Notes: a model not told the origin generated them from the letters alone. Positions 1 to 7,129 are shown, counted from the stretch's first letter. The stretch is DNA of 8,572 bases from Hyphomicrobiaceae bacterium (GCA_020442225.1 JAGRKR010000126.1:2999-11570), one strand, 5' to 3'. Translations and numbers: made by a program.

Positions 1-860
1 GCCGGCTTGATCGAGATGCCGCCCGTATCGAAGCACACACCCTTGCCGACGAAGCAGACGGGCTTGGCGCGCTTCGACTTGGCGCCGTGCCATTCCATCA
101 CCACCACGCGCGAGGGCCGCGTGCTCCCCTGCCCCACGGCCAGCAGCGCCCGCATCTTGAGTGCGCTGAGCTTGTCCTCGTCGAGCACCTCGACCGAGAG
201 CCCGCTCTCCGTCAGTGCGGCCATGCGCTCGGCGAATTCCTCGGGACCGAGCGCATTGGCGGGCTCGTTGACGAGATCGCGGGCGAGAAAGACGCCGTGG
301 GCGATGCTGCGCCGGCTTTCGAAGTGCGCGGCGGCGGCGTCTGGATCGCTCGTGCGCACCACGAGGCGCTGAAGTCCGTTGGGGGCCGCGTCGTCGCCCT
401 CGGGCTTGCGCGTGCGATAGCGATCGAACGTGTAGCTGCGCAGGAGAGCGCCGAAGGCGAGGTCGGCGGCCGTCTCGGCGGCATCGCGGCCGCCGCGGCC
501 GGGCAGATCTGCCACCAGACAGGCCGCCGCAGCCTTGTGCCGCGCCAGTGCGCCGAAGGCCGCGCCACCGATGGAGATGACATCGTTCGTTGCAAGGTCG
601 CCCGGCCGTCCCACGCCGACGACGACGAGCCGCCCCGTCGCCAGTCCAGGCACGGCCACGAGCTCCATGCTGGAGCGTGCGCGCCCCTTGAAGCCGGTGA
701 CGTCCGCCGCCTTGTAGAATGCCGGCTCGGCCTTGCCGATCAGCGCCTTGACGTGATCCGACAGATCCAGATCCTGGGCGCAGAGCACCGCAGTCGGCGT
801 CTCTTCGGCAGCATCATAGGCAGCAAAGCTGATCTCGATCCGGGGCGTCATCGGGGTCAT
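1..860 (-). CDS. pepA: Leucyl aminopeptidase, M17 family (N-terminal part, runs off the left edge)
   Basis: PepA is a cytosolic two-metal aminopeptidase that removes N-terminal residues from peptides. The 286 codons seen here cover the N-terminal macro-like domain (about residues 1-170) and the start of the catalytic domain. The M17 signature GKGVCFDTGGISIKP lies at residues 272-286. K273 and D278 match metal ligands of the family and K285 matches the catalytic lysine. LVNEPANALGPEEFAER, about 90 residues earlier, is also typical. The rest of the metal site, including the NTDAEGR motif, lies beyond position 1. I chose the ATG at 860; a second in-frame ATG at 851 is possible, and neither has a clear Shine-Dalgarno sequence. 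The gene is divergent from lptF, the same arrangement as in E. coli. E. coli PepA also binds DNA, but nothing here shows that activity. Family assignment is secure. Confidence 0.95.
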   Translation of the reverse strand, partial: MTPMTPRIEISFAAYDAAEETPTAVLCAQDLDLSDHVKALIGKAEPAFYKAADVTGFKGRARSSMELVAVPGLATGRLVVVGVGRPGDLATNDVISIGGAAFGALARHKAAAACLVADLPGRGGRDAAETAADLAFGALLRSYTFDRYRTRKPEGDDAAPNGLQRLVVRTSDPDAAAAHFESRRSIAHGVFLARDLVNEPANALGPEEFAERMAALTESGLSVEVLDEDKLSALKMRALLAVGQGSTRPSRVVVMEWHGAKSKRAKPVCFVGKGVCFDTGGISIKP

Positions 861-1118
861 CCAGAGGTCAGAGGGGACAAGTCGCCGTCGCGGCAGGACC
901 GGACGGGTAGCCGGGGCATGAACGTCGAAGGCGAGGCGCGCTGCTGGTCACATTATCGCGACAACCGCAAAGAGCAAGTGTATGAGCAGCGGTCGAAATT
1001 CAGACATGTTACGGTGGCACCTCACGTAGACGCGGATGGCGAGTCGGGGACGAGCCGCGCGCGCCGGCCGGCATGAGCGGGATCATAATGCGCCGGCAGC
1101 AGGGGGACGCTGGGACAG
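861..1118. other. Divergent intergenic region between pepA and lptF
   Basis: These 258 bases separate two divergent genes and should carry promoters for both. The most AT-rich pocket is about 945-1012. On the minus strand GATAAT (957-952) resembles a -10 box for pepA, but the nearest -35-like hexamer (TTGCTC, 977-972) is only 14 bases away, too close for a normal housekeeping promoter. On the plus strand CATAAT (1084-1089) sits 30 bases before lptF but has no convincing -35. The lptF start is preceded by AGGGGGA (1101-1107, spacing 11) and GGGA (1112-1115, spacing 3). No small gene, RNA or terminator is supported. An open plus-strand frame runs into this gap from opposite pepA, but it looks like a shadow. 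Confidence 0.6.
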
Positions 1119-2309
1119 ATGGGCATATTCAGCCGCTATGTCTTCCGCCAGGGCAGCGGGGCGATGCTGATGATCCTCCTGTCGTTGACGGGGATCGTGT
1201 GGATCGCCACTGCCCTGAAGCAGCTCAATCTCGTGACGGGTCAGGGCCAGGACGCCTGGATGTTCCTGCGCATGACCTTTCTCGCCCTGCCGAACCTGAT
1301 GGCTCTGATCGCGCCGATCGCCCTGCTCATTGCGGTCATGCACACGCTCAACCGGCTCAACGGCGACAGTGAGCTGATCGTGCTGACGGCGGCGGGGGCG
1401 CCGACCTGGTTCGTGCTCAAGCCCCTGCTCTCGCTGGCGGCCATCGTGTCCCTGGCATTGTTCATCGCGCACCATCTGGTCATGCCGTGGAGCCTGCGCC
1501 TGTTGCGCGAGACCATCATCCAGATCCGCACCGATCTGATTTCCCAGGTGGTGCAGCCGGGCGCCTTCACGGCCGTCGAGTCGGACCTGACGTTCCATAT
1601 CCGCGACCGCGGCTACCCCTCGGGCGAGCTGTTCGGCATCCTGATGCACGACGGCCGGGACAAGAAGCAGCGCATGTCCTATCTCGCCGAGCGCGGCCAG
1701 CTCGTGAAGGAAGGCAAGGGCGCCTACCTGGTCATGCTCGACGGTCACATCATCCGCCGCAGCGACGAGGCGGCGGCGCCGCAGATCATCGTCTTCAAGC
1801 GCTATGCCGTCGACCTCGCCCGCTTCGAGCAGAAGGACGACACGTTCCAGCTCAAGCCGCGCGAACGCTATCTGGCGGAGCTGCTCAATCCCAATCGCAG
1901 CGAGCCCAGCTACAGGTACATGAAGGGGCAGTACCGCTCCGAGCTGCATGAGCGGTTCGCCAGTCCGCTCTATCCGTTCGCCTTCGTCATGATTGTCGTC
2001 GCCTTCGTCGGCCAGGCGCAGACGACGCGACAGAACCGTGTGCAGATGGTCGTCCTAGGCTTCCTCGCCGCCGCCGGATGCCGGCTCCTGGGCCTGGCAG
2101 CAACCAACCTCGTGACCCTCAGGGCGGGGGCGGTGCCGCTGATGTATGCCGTGCCCCTCGGCGCGATCCTGATCTCCTCCGTCGTCATACAGTTGCGCAT
2201 GCAGCCAGGGTTGTTGCGGCTCCGCCTGCCCCGGCGGCGCGCCACGACGGTGGCGGACGCATTCCGATCGCATCCCGGTGGGCCAGCCATGCGGGGGCCT
2301 AAGACGTGA
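1119..2309 (+). CDS. lptF: LPS export ABC transporter permease LptF
   Basis: LptF pairs with LptG to form the membrane core of the inner-membrane LptB2FG transporter. This complex extracts lipopolysaccharide from the outer leaflet of the inner membrane and passes it to LptC and the periplasmic bridge. The 396-residue protein has the family plan: three N-terminal membrane segments (about 13-35, 54-79, 100-122), a periplasmic beta-jellyroll-like region (about 125-275), and three C-terminal segments (about 283-300, 308-330, 338-358). NGDSELIVLTAAG (81-93) is the conserved cytoplasmic loop after TM2, thought to contact LptB, and ELHERFASPL (275-284) is a conserved stretch before TM4. A basic cytoplasmic tail of about 35 residues follows. 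The ATPase LptB is not in the window. The last four bases are shared with lptG. Telling LptF from LptG rests on gene order and the ELHERFASPL motif. Confidence 0.95.
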   Translation: MGIFSRYVFRQGSGAMLMILLSLTGIVWIATALKQLNLVTGQGQDAWMFLRMTFLALPNLMALIAPIALLIAVMHTLNRLNGDSELIVLTAAGAPTWFVLKPLLSLAAIVSLALFIAHHLVMPWSLRLLRETIIQIRTDLISQVVQPGAFTAVESDLTFHIRDRGYPSGELFGILMHDGRDKKQRMSYLAERGQLVKEGKGAYLVMLDGHIIRRSDEAAAPQIIVFKRYAVDLARFEQKDDTFQLKPRERYLAELLNPNRSEPSYRYMKGQYRSELHERFASPLYPFAFVMIVVAFVGQAQTTRQNRVQMVVLGFLAAAGCRLLGLAATNLVTLRAGAVPLMYAVPLGAILISSVVIQLRMQPGLLRLRLPRRRATTVADAFRSHPGGPAMRGPKT

Positions 2310-3403
2310 TCGCAGCCTTCGGCACGCTCGGACGCTACTTGGCGCGACGGTTCCTCATCACGATTCTCGGAACGTTCATGCTTTGTCTGCTTCTGATCTT
2401 CATGATCGACTTCGTGGAGCTGCTGCGGCAATCCGGCAAGTTCGGCGCGGTGTCAGCGTTCAAATTGATCTACATGACCTTGCTGCGGTTGCCCGCCTAC
2501 GCCGAGTTGACCCTGCCCTTCGCCGTGCTGGTGGGCAGCATCGCCGCGTTCCTGATCCTCTCGCGCAAATCCGAGCTCACCGTGATCCGGGCCGCCGGCG
2601 TCTCGGTCTGGCAGTTCATGCTGCCGGGACTGCTGGTGACGCTGGCTCTCGGCGTCATCGCGGTCACGCTCTACAACCCCATGGCGGCGTCTGCGCGCGC
2701 CAAGGCCGAGCGGCTCTTCGCCGAGGCGTTCGGCCGCCAGTCCTCGCTGCTGCGCACGTCCGGCGGCGGGGCCTGGCTGCGTCAGGACGGCGCGGATGGC
2801 CCCTCGGTGATCACGGCGGCGGCCGTCGCCGACAATGGCCTATCACTCACGGGCGTGATGGTCTTCCAATACGACGCGCGCCACCGTTTTCTCGAGCGGA
2901 TCGATGCCAAGACCGCAAGGCTGAACCACGGCTACTGGGAGTTGCGCGACGTCTGGGTCACGCGCGACGGTGCGCCGCCGGAGCATTACAGTGTTTACGT
3001 GGTCAGCACCTATCTCACGCCGGAGCGCGTCCTGGACGCTCTGGGCTCCGTCATCTCGCTCTCCTTCTGGCAGTTGCCTGGACTGATCGAGATCGCTGAA
3101 AAAGCAGGGCTTCCGGCGGCACGCTACCGTGTTCAATACCAGCTTCTGCTGAGCCGCCCGGCGCTGCTACTGGTCATGGTTCTTTTGGGGGCGACTGTGT
3201 CCCTTCGGTCATTCCGGTTCGGCGGCATCCAGACTATGGTCGTGATCGGAATGGGGGCCGGATTCAGCTTTTTCCTACTTGCAGAGGTCGCACGCCAGAT
3301 TGGTGTTGCCGGGTTGGCCCCGGCAGGGGTTGTGGCCTGGGTTCCGGCGCTTGTAGGATGCTGTGTCGCCTTGTGGGTGCTGGTGCACCAGGAGGATGGC
3401 TAG
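2306..3403 (+). CDS. lptG: LPS export ABC transporter permease LptG
   Basis: LptG is the partner permease of LptF in LptB2FG. The 365-residue protein repeats the same fold: membrane segments at about 15-37, 64-86 and 101-123, a periplasmic domain (about 125-278), then segments at about 280-300, 308-330 and 338-360. RKSELTVIRAAGVS (87-100) is the loop equivalent to that in LptF, and SFWQLP (253-258) is a conserved LptG element just before the final membrane bundle. The start is GTG at 2306, which overlaps the lptF stop as GTGA. A run of five G (2293-2297) at spacing 8 is a weak ribosome site, so translation is probably coupled to lptF. The stop is TAG, unlike the TGA of the other complete genes here. 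Its end abuts or overlaps the lptD start, so the three lpt genes are almost certainly one transcript. Confidence 0.95.
   Translation: MIAAFGTLGRYLARRFLITILGTFMLCLLLIFMIDFVELLRQSGKFGAVSAFKLIYMTLLRLPAYAELTLPFAVLVGSIAAFLILSRKSELTVIRAAGVSVWQFMLPGLLVTLALGVIAVTLYNPMAASARAKAERLFAEAFGRQSSLLRTSGGGAWLRQDGADGPSVITAAAVADNGLSLTGVMVFQYDARHRFLERIDAKTARLNHGYWELRDVWVTRDGAPPEHYSVYVVSTYLTPERVLDALGSVISLSFWQLPGLIEIAEKAGLPAARYRVQYQLLLSRPALLLVMVLLGATVSLRSFRFGGIQTMVVIGMGAGFSFFLLAEVARQIGVAGLAPAGVVAWVPALVGCCVALWVLVHQEDG
3390..3395 (+). promoter_or_regulatory. Strong ribosome binding site for lptD, inside the end of lptG
   Basis: AGGAGG, the perfect anti-Shine-Dalgarno match, lies in the last codons of lptG. It touches the ATG at 3396 with no spacer, which is too close for normal initiation. 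It is 9 bases before the in-frame GTG at 3405 and 12 before the GTG at 3408, which are better distances. This motif therefore argues for a GTG start just after the lptG stop, although ATG is the more usual annotation. Confidence 0.6.
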
Positions 3404-5786
3404 AGTGGTGCGTGGGGGAAGAGCGACGCGAGCGACGTGCCGCGGCCTGAAGGGCCTTGGCGTGCGCGAGCGTGCGTTCACAGCCGCACTCGGCGCCCGC
3501 CTCATCCTTGTGCTGCTGGTCTCGGCGCTGACCGTCGGTTTCGTCGGGCCAGCCTCGGCCGCCCGAGAGAAGGCGAGCGCCTTCCCGAAATCCAAGAGCG
3601 GCATCCTCGGCGCGCCCGTCCAGAAGCTCGATCAGACGCAGCCCCTCTATCTCCAGGGCGACGAGCTCATCTACGACAACACCGGCAACCGCGTAATCGC
3701 GCGCGGCAATGTCGAGATCTACTACAACAACTACGTCCTGCTCGCAGACGAGGTGACCTACGACCGCCGCGCCAACACGCTGACGGCCGTCGGCAACGTC
3801 CGCATCAAGGAGCCGAACGGCGCCGTCGTCCAGGCCGACCGCATCACGCTCACGGACGACTTCCGCGACGGTTTCGTGCAATCGCTGCGCGTCGTCGCCA
3901 AGGACGATACGCGCATCGCCGCCCGCCGGGCCATCCGCCAGGAGGGGAGCAAGACCGTCTACGAGCGCGGCGTGTTCACGCCGTGCAAACCCTGCAAGAC
4001 CGACCCGTCGCGGCCGGTGCTCTGGCGCATCAAGGCCCAGCGCATCATTCACGATCAGCCCGCGGCCTCGATCACGTATCAGGATGCGGCGTTCGAGCTG
4101 TTCGGAGTGCCGGTCATGTGGCTGCCCTACTTCAGCCATCCCGACCCTTCGGTGAAGCGGCGCTCCGGTTTCCTCGTGCCGGAGATCGGCACCTCGACAG
4201 ACCTCGGCCTGACCATCCAGACGCCGTACTACTTCGCGCTGTCGCCGAACTACGACTTCCTGTTCAACCCGATGTACACGTCCAAACAGGGCATGCTCTG
4301 GCAGGGCGAATGGCGGCATCGGCTGGCCCGCGGCCAGTACACCATCAAGTTCGCCGGCATCGATCAGGACGACCGTGACGAGATCACCGCCACCACCAAG
4401 GGGCCACTGGAACATCGCTGGCGCGGCAGCGTCGAGACGAAAGGCCAGCTCGCCATCGCCTCGTGGTGGAACCTCGGCTGGCACGTGACGCTCGAGAGCG
4501 ACGACGCCTTCCGGCGGTTCTACAAGCTCGACAACATCCTGCAGACGGACCGCGTCAATACGATCTACATGACGGGCATCCGTGGCCGTAACTATTTCGG
4601 CGCCTATCTCTATCACTTCGGCGGGTTGCTGCTCGACGACACGAAGACGTCCAACTCCGAGGCGCGCGTCCATCCGGTCATCGACTACAACTACATCTTC
4701 GCGCGGCCCGTGGTCGGCGGCGAGTTGAAGTTCGACTCCAACGTCATGAGCCTGACGCGCGACGCCGGACCTGAGAGCAGCCGGGTCGTGGCGCAGTTCA
4801 CGTGGCGTCGCCGCCTCATTGACGGGCTCGGACAGGTCTTCACGCCGTTCGCGCAGGTCCGCGGCGATGCCTACTACGTCGCCAATGCGCTCGATCCCGA
4901 CACCGGGCTCGTCCATGGCCGTGAAACAATCACACGCGGCATGGCGACCGTCGCCATGACCTACCAGTACCCCCTGGTGATGCACACGAAGACCGCCACC
5001 CATATCGTCGAGCCGACGGCGCAGATCGTGGCGCGGCCGACCTGGGTGCCCAACAAGCGCGTGCCCAACGAGGATGCGCTGAGCCTCGTATTCGACGACA
5101 CGCTGCTGTTCGACGTCGACAAATTCTCGGGCTACGATCGGATCGAGACGGGCACGCGCGCGAACGTCGGCATCCAGTACACGTTCCAGCTCAGGAGCGG
5201 CGCCTACATGCGCGCCGTTCTCGGTCAGAGCTATCAGATCTCCGACAGCACGCCATTCACGCCCGGTACCGGCCTCGAAACACGGCGCTCCGACTATGTC
5301 ACGGGCCTCTACATCGCGCCCACGAGTTCCATGCGCTTCGTCGGCCAAGCGCGCTTCGACGAGCGCGACTTGGCCCTCAGGCGGTCCGACGTTTCAGCCT
5401 ATGGCAGCTGGGGCCCGTTCACCGGCACCGTCACCTACTCCTATACCAAGGATGACCCGGTGGTCGGCCTGTTCTCGAGCCAGCAGGAGCTCGTGCAGAC
5501 CGCCCAGATCAAGCTGACCGACCACTGGTACCTGCTCGGACAGCTCCGCTACGATCTCGACGCCCGCACGCGCCTGCAGGACACCATCGGCGTGAAATAC
5601 GCGGACGAGTGCTTCGTCGTCTCCGTGAACTACTCCGAGACGTTCATCACCAATCCGACCCAGGATATCCGGCCGGATCGCTCGGTGATGCTCCGGTTCG
5701 AGCTCAAGCACCTCGGCGCCTACGGGTTCAAGAGCGATCCCGTGCAGAGCCAGATCAACACGCTCAATCAGCCGCCGAAGTTCTGA
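3396..5786 (+). CDS. lptD: LPS-assembly protein LptD (outer-membrane LPS translocon)
   Basis: LptD is the outer-membrane barrel that, plugged by the lipoprotein LptE, inserts lipopolysaccharide into the outer leaflet. From the ATG at 3396 it has 796 residues. A signal peptide has its hydrophobic core at about 36-50 and likely cleavage at ASA-A (53-56). An LptA-like OstA beta-jellyroll spans about 85-200, with typical repeats such as IARGNVEIYYNN and LTAVGNVRIKEPNG. The barrel domain fills the rest, with the family block SGFLVPEIGTSTDLG (257-271) followed by TPYYFALSPNYD (276-287). Mature cysteines are only C197, C200 and C739. LptE is not in the window. Starts at GTG 3405, 3408 or 3462 are alternatives; the last, preceded by GAAGGG at spacing 7, would give a more normal signal peptide. 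Family assignment is secure; the exact start is not. Confidence 0.96.
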   Translation: MARVVRGGRATRATCRGLKGLGVRERAFTAALGARLILVLLVSALTVGFVGPASAAREKASAFPKSKSGILGAPVQKLDQTQPLYLQGDELIYDNTGNRVIARGNVEIYYNNYVLLADEVTYDRRANTLTAVGNVRIKEPNGAVVQADRITLTDDFRDGFVQSLRVVAKDDTRIAARRAIRQEGSKTVYERGVFTPCKPCKTDPSRPVLWRIKAQRIIHDQPAASITYQDAAFELFGVPVMWLPYFSHPDPSVKRRSGFLVPEIGTSTDLGLTIQTPYYFALSPNYDFLFNPMYTSKQGMLWQGEWRHRLARGQYTIKFAGIDQDDRDEITATTKGPLEHRWRGSVETKGQLAIASWWNLGWHVTLESDDAFRRFYKLDNILQTDRVNTIYMTGIRGRNYFGAYLYHFGGLLLDDTKTSNSEARVHPVIDYNYIFARPVVGGELKFDSNVMSLTRDAGPESSRVVAQFTWRRRLIDGLGQVFTPFAQVRGDAYYVANALDPDTGLVHGRETITRGMATVAMTYQYPLVMHTKTATHIVEPTAQIVARPTWVPNKRVPNEDALSLVFDDTLLFDVDKFSGYDRIETGTRANVGIQYTFQLRSGAYMRAVLGQSYQISDSTPFTPGTGLETRRSDYVTGLYIAPTSSMRFVGQARFDERDLALRRSDVSAYGSWGPFTGTVTYSYTKDDPVVGLFSSQQELVQTAQIKLTDHWYLLGQLRYDLDARTRLQDTIGVKYADECFVVSVNYSETFITNPTQDIRPDRSVMLRFELKHLGAYGFKSDPVQSQINTLNQPPKF

Positions 5787-5803
5787 CACTCCGCCCGCGG
5801 CTG

Positions 5804-5827
5804 GGCGCGGTGTGCGCCAACCGCGCC
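5804..5827 (+). terminator. GC-rich hairpin after lptD, possible terminator without a T-tract
   Basis: GGCGCGGT (5804-5811) and ACCGCGCC (5820-5827) are perfect 8-base complements around the loop GTGCGCCA, 17 bases after the lptD stop. The loop also offers GCGCC (5814-5818), which can pair with GGCGC (5804-5808) in a competing smaller hairpin. No run of T follows, so it is not a classical intrinsic terminator. It may instead cause pausing, protect the 3' end of lpt mRNA, or be incidental in GC-rich DNA. Confidence 0.35.
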
Positions 5828-5859
5828 GGCGCTGGCGATGCCACGCTGCCGCCACGCTG

Positions 5860-5902
5860 CTGTGGAAAACCGAATCCCACAGATCGGCCAGATCGCTATG
5901 AT
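5860..5902 (+). promoter_or_regulatory. Possible surA promoter with overlapping dyad
   Basis: TATGAT (5897-5902) matches five of six bases of the bacterial -10 consensus and would place a transcript start near 5909, about 30 bases before surA. No good -35 hexamer exists at 16-18 bases upstream. That region is instead occupied by one arm of a dyad, CTGTGG (5860-5865) with CCACAG (5877-5882) around an 11-base centre. The dyad could be an operator for an unidentified regulator. Both elements are short and could be chance. Confidence 0.25.
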
Positions 5903-5940
5903 GCACAATCGAATCCATTCATGAGGTCGCGCGCCACGTG

Positions 5941-7098
5941 ATGTCCAAGCGAACCACCGGGATTGGTGCCCTTCTGGCAGGGATGCTGCTCGCGCCTGTA
6001 GCTGCAGCTCCGGTCTATGCAGCAAGCTGCGTGGCCGTGCCGAGCGTCAGCGGGGGCAAGCCCGCGACAGCCAAGAAGGGGGTGCGGAAGGACGAAGGCG
6101 GCGTCACGATCGTTGCTCTCGTCAACGACGAGCCGGTCACGCGATTCGATGTCGATCAGCGCATTTCGCTGATGATGCTCGGCGCCAGCGAGGTCAACCA
6201 GCGCCTGCGCGCCAAGCTCAAGTCGCCCGACATCAATCAGCGCTTCCGCGCTTTTGCCATGAAGCGCAATCCGCGCTCGCAGGCCGAAGTGCAGGCGCTG
6301 CAGAAGGAGTTCGTCGAGGGATTGCGCCGCCAGACCCTGGCGGAGGTCCGCCCGAAGCTGCGGAAGATGGCCTTGCGCGAATTGATTGACGAGCGCCTCA
6401 AGGTGCAGGAGGCCAAGCGCCTTGGCATCAAGCCATCCGCCGCAGACGTCAAGAAGATCGTGCTCTCCATCGCCCAGCGCAACAAGCTCTCCGAGGAGCA
6501 GTTCGGCAAGGTGCTGGCCGGACAGGGCACCAGTCTCGCCGCGATGCGCATCAAGTTCCATGCCGACATCGCCTGGCGCGAGGTGGTGCGCCGCCGTTAC
6601 GGACATCAGATCGCCGTCGGCGAGAAGGACATCGAGCGCATGCTCGCCAAGGACACGAGCCCGACCACCGCTCAGGTCGAGTTGCGCATCCAGAAGATCT
6701 CGCTGCTCTTGAGCGGACGCATCGACGATGCGCTCATGGCGCGCCGCTATTCGGAGGCCAACGCGCTGCGCCGCCGCTTCAAGGGCTGCAAGTCGATGCC
6801 CACACTGGCGAAGGCCGTGCCCAACGCCAAGTTCGAGGATCTCGGCACGCGACCGGCGAGCGCTCTCAAGGACCCCGTCCGCACGCTGCTGCTGCAGGCC
6901 AAGGACGGTGAGATGATCCCGGCGCTGGTGGGCGATGGCGGGGTCGAGTTGTTTGTCGTGTGCAGCCGCAAGACGGTGAAGGGTGACGACAAGAAGCGCG
7001 AGGCCGCGGAAGATCAGCTCCGGCAGAGCGAGTTCAATCTGCTGGCCCGGCGCCATCTCATGTTTTTGCGCGAGCGTGGGGAATGCGAGTATCGTTGA
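5941..7098 (+). CDS. surA: SurA-like periplasmic chaperone / parvulin-type peptidyl-prolyl isomerase
   Basis: SurA carries unfolded outer-membrane proteins, LptD among its best-known clients in E. coli, across the periplasm to the BAM machinery. From the ATG at 5941 it has 385 residues. A signal peptide covers about 1-27 (hydrophobic core 9-24, cleavage after VYA). The SurA N-terminal domain opens with IVALVNDEPVTRFDVDQR (57-74) and resumes with ELIDERLKVQEAKRLGIKPS (147-166). Only one parvulin-like segment follows (about 240-345), and it is poorly conserved: FEDLGTRPAS and DGEMIPALV remain but the usual GG-LGW and FGYH blocks do not. It therefore probably works as a chaperone with little or no isomerase activity. 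Between the two N-domain blocks lies a long, charged, helix-prone stretch. C283 and C341 could form a disulfide. GTG at 5938 is an alternative start, closer to GAGGT (5923-5927). Position after lptD and before pdxA supports the assignment. Confidence 0.88.
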   Translation: MSKRTTGIGALLAGMLLAPVAAAPVYAASCVAVPSVSGGKPATAKKGVRKDEGGVTIVALVNDEPVTRFDVDQRISLMMLGASEVNQRLRAKLKSPDINQRFRAFAMKRNPRSQAEVQALQKEFVEGLRRQTLAEVRPKLRKMALRELIDERLKVQEAKRLGIKPSAADVKKIVLSIAQRNKLSEEQFGKVLAGQGTSLAAMRIKFHADIAWREVVRRRYGHQIAVGEKDIERMLAKDTSPTTAQVELRIQKISLLLSGRIDDALMARRYSEANALRRRFKGCKSMPTLAKAVPNAKFEDLGTRPASALKDPVRTLLLQAKDGEMIPALVGDGGVELFVVCSRKTVKGDDKKREAAEDQLRQSEFNLLARRHLMFLRERGECEYR

Positions 7099-7099
7099 G

Positions 7100-7129
7100 T
7101 TGCTGATGCGAGCTCAATCGGTGTATACG
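7100..7129 (+). promoter_or_regulatory. Weak candidate promoter for a leaderless pdxA transcript
   Basis: TTGCTG (7100-7105) and TATACG (7124-7129) are separated by 18 bases in the 39-base surA-pdxA gap. A start site 7-9 bases after the -10 would fall at or next to the pdxA ATG (7138). The pdxA start has no purine-rich Shine-Dalgarno sequence, which fits a leaderless mRNA. Both hexamers are partial matches, so this is tentative. Confidence 0.25.

Larger units (their letters stand above)
5787..5940. other. lptD-surA intergenic gap
   Basis: This 154-base gap is the only real break in the plus-strand gene run. It contains a GC-rich hairpin just after lptD (5804-5827), a short dyad (5860-5882), a -10-like TATGAT (5897-5902) and a GAGGT (5923-5927) that probably serves surA. 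It also holds two very short reading frames whose stops overlap the next start. Together these suggest that surA may be transcribed partly on its own, but read-through from lptD is equally possible. Confidence 0.5.

Noticed and set aside
952..977. A pepA promoter with GATAAT as -10 and TTGCTC as -35 on the minus strand
   Set aside because: The spacer is 14 bases, too short for a housekeeping sigma promoter, and no better -35 is seen. It is mentioned only as part of the intergenic region.
87..1076. A 329-codon plus-strand open frame opposite pepA that continues into the intergenic gap
   Set aside because: It is in the same antisense codon register with pepA, whose reading frame carries clear M17 motifs. 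The extension over 861-1076 shows no recognisable domain.
1083..1949. A 288-codon minus-strand frame opposite lptF
   Set aside because: Same codon-register shadow; it has no membrane segments or known motifs, whereas lptF has the full family plan.
3264..5348. A 694-codon open frame on the minus strand opposite lptD
   Set aside because: It lies in exact codon register with lptD, so its stops could only arise from the lptD codons TTA, CTA and TCA, which GC-rich genomes avoid. Its composition (Val, Asp, Arg, Glu, His rich) is typical of such shadows and I recognise no domain.
6019..6030. A lipobox (AASC, residues 27-30) that would make SurA a lipoprotein
   Set aside because: Tyr at -4 and the lack of Leu/Val at -3 fit poorly with lipoprotein signals, while VYA just before is a good ordinary signal-peptidase site. 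SurA proteins are normally soluble.
5896..7056. A 386-codon minus-strand frame opposite surA
   Set aside because: Same codon-register shadow; surA on the plus strand has a signal peptide and family motifs.
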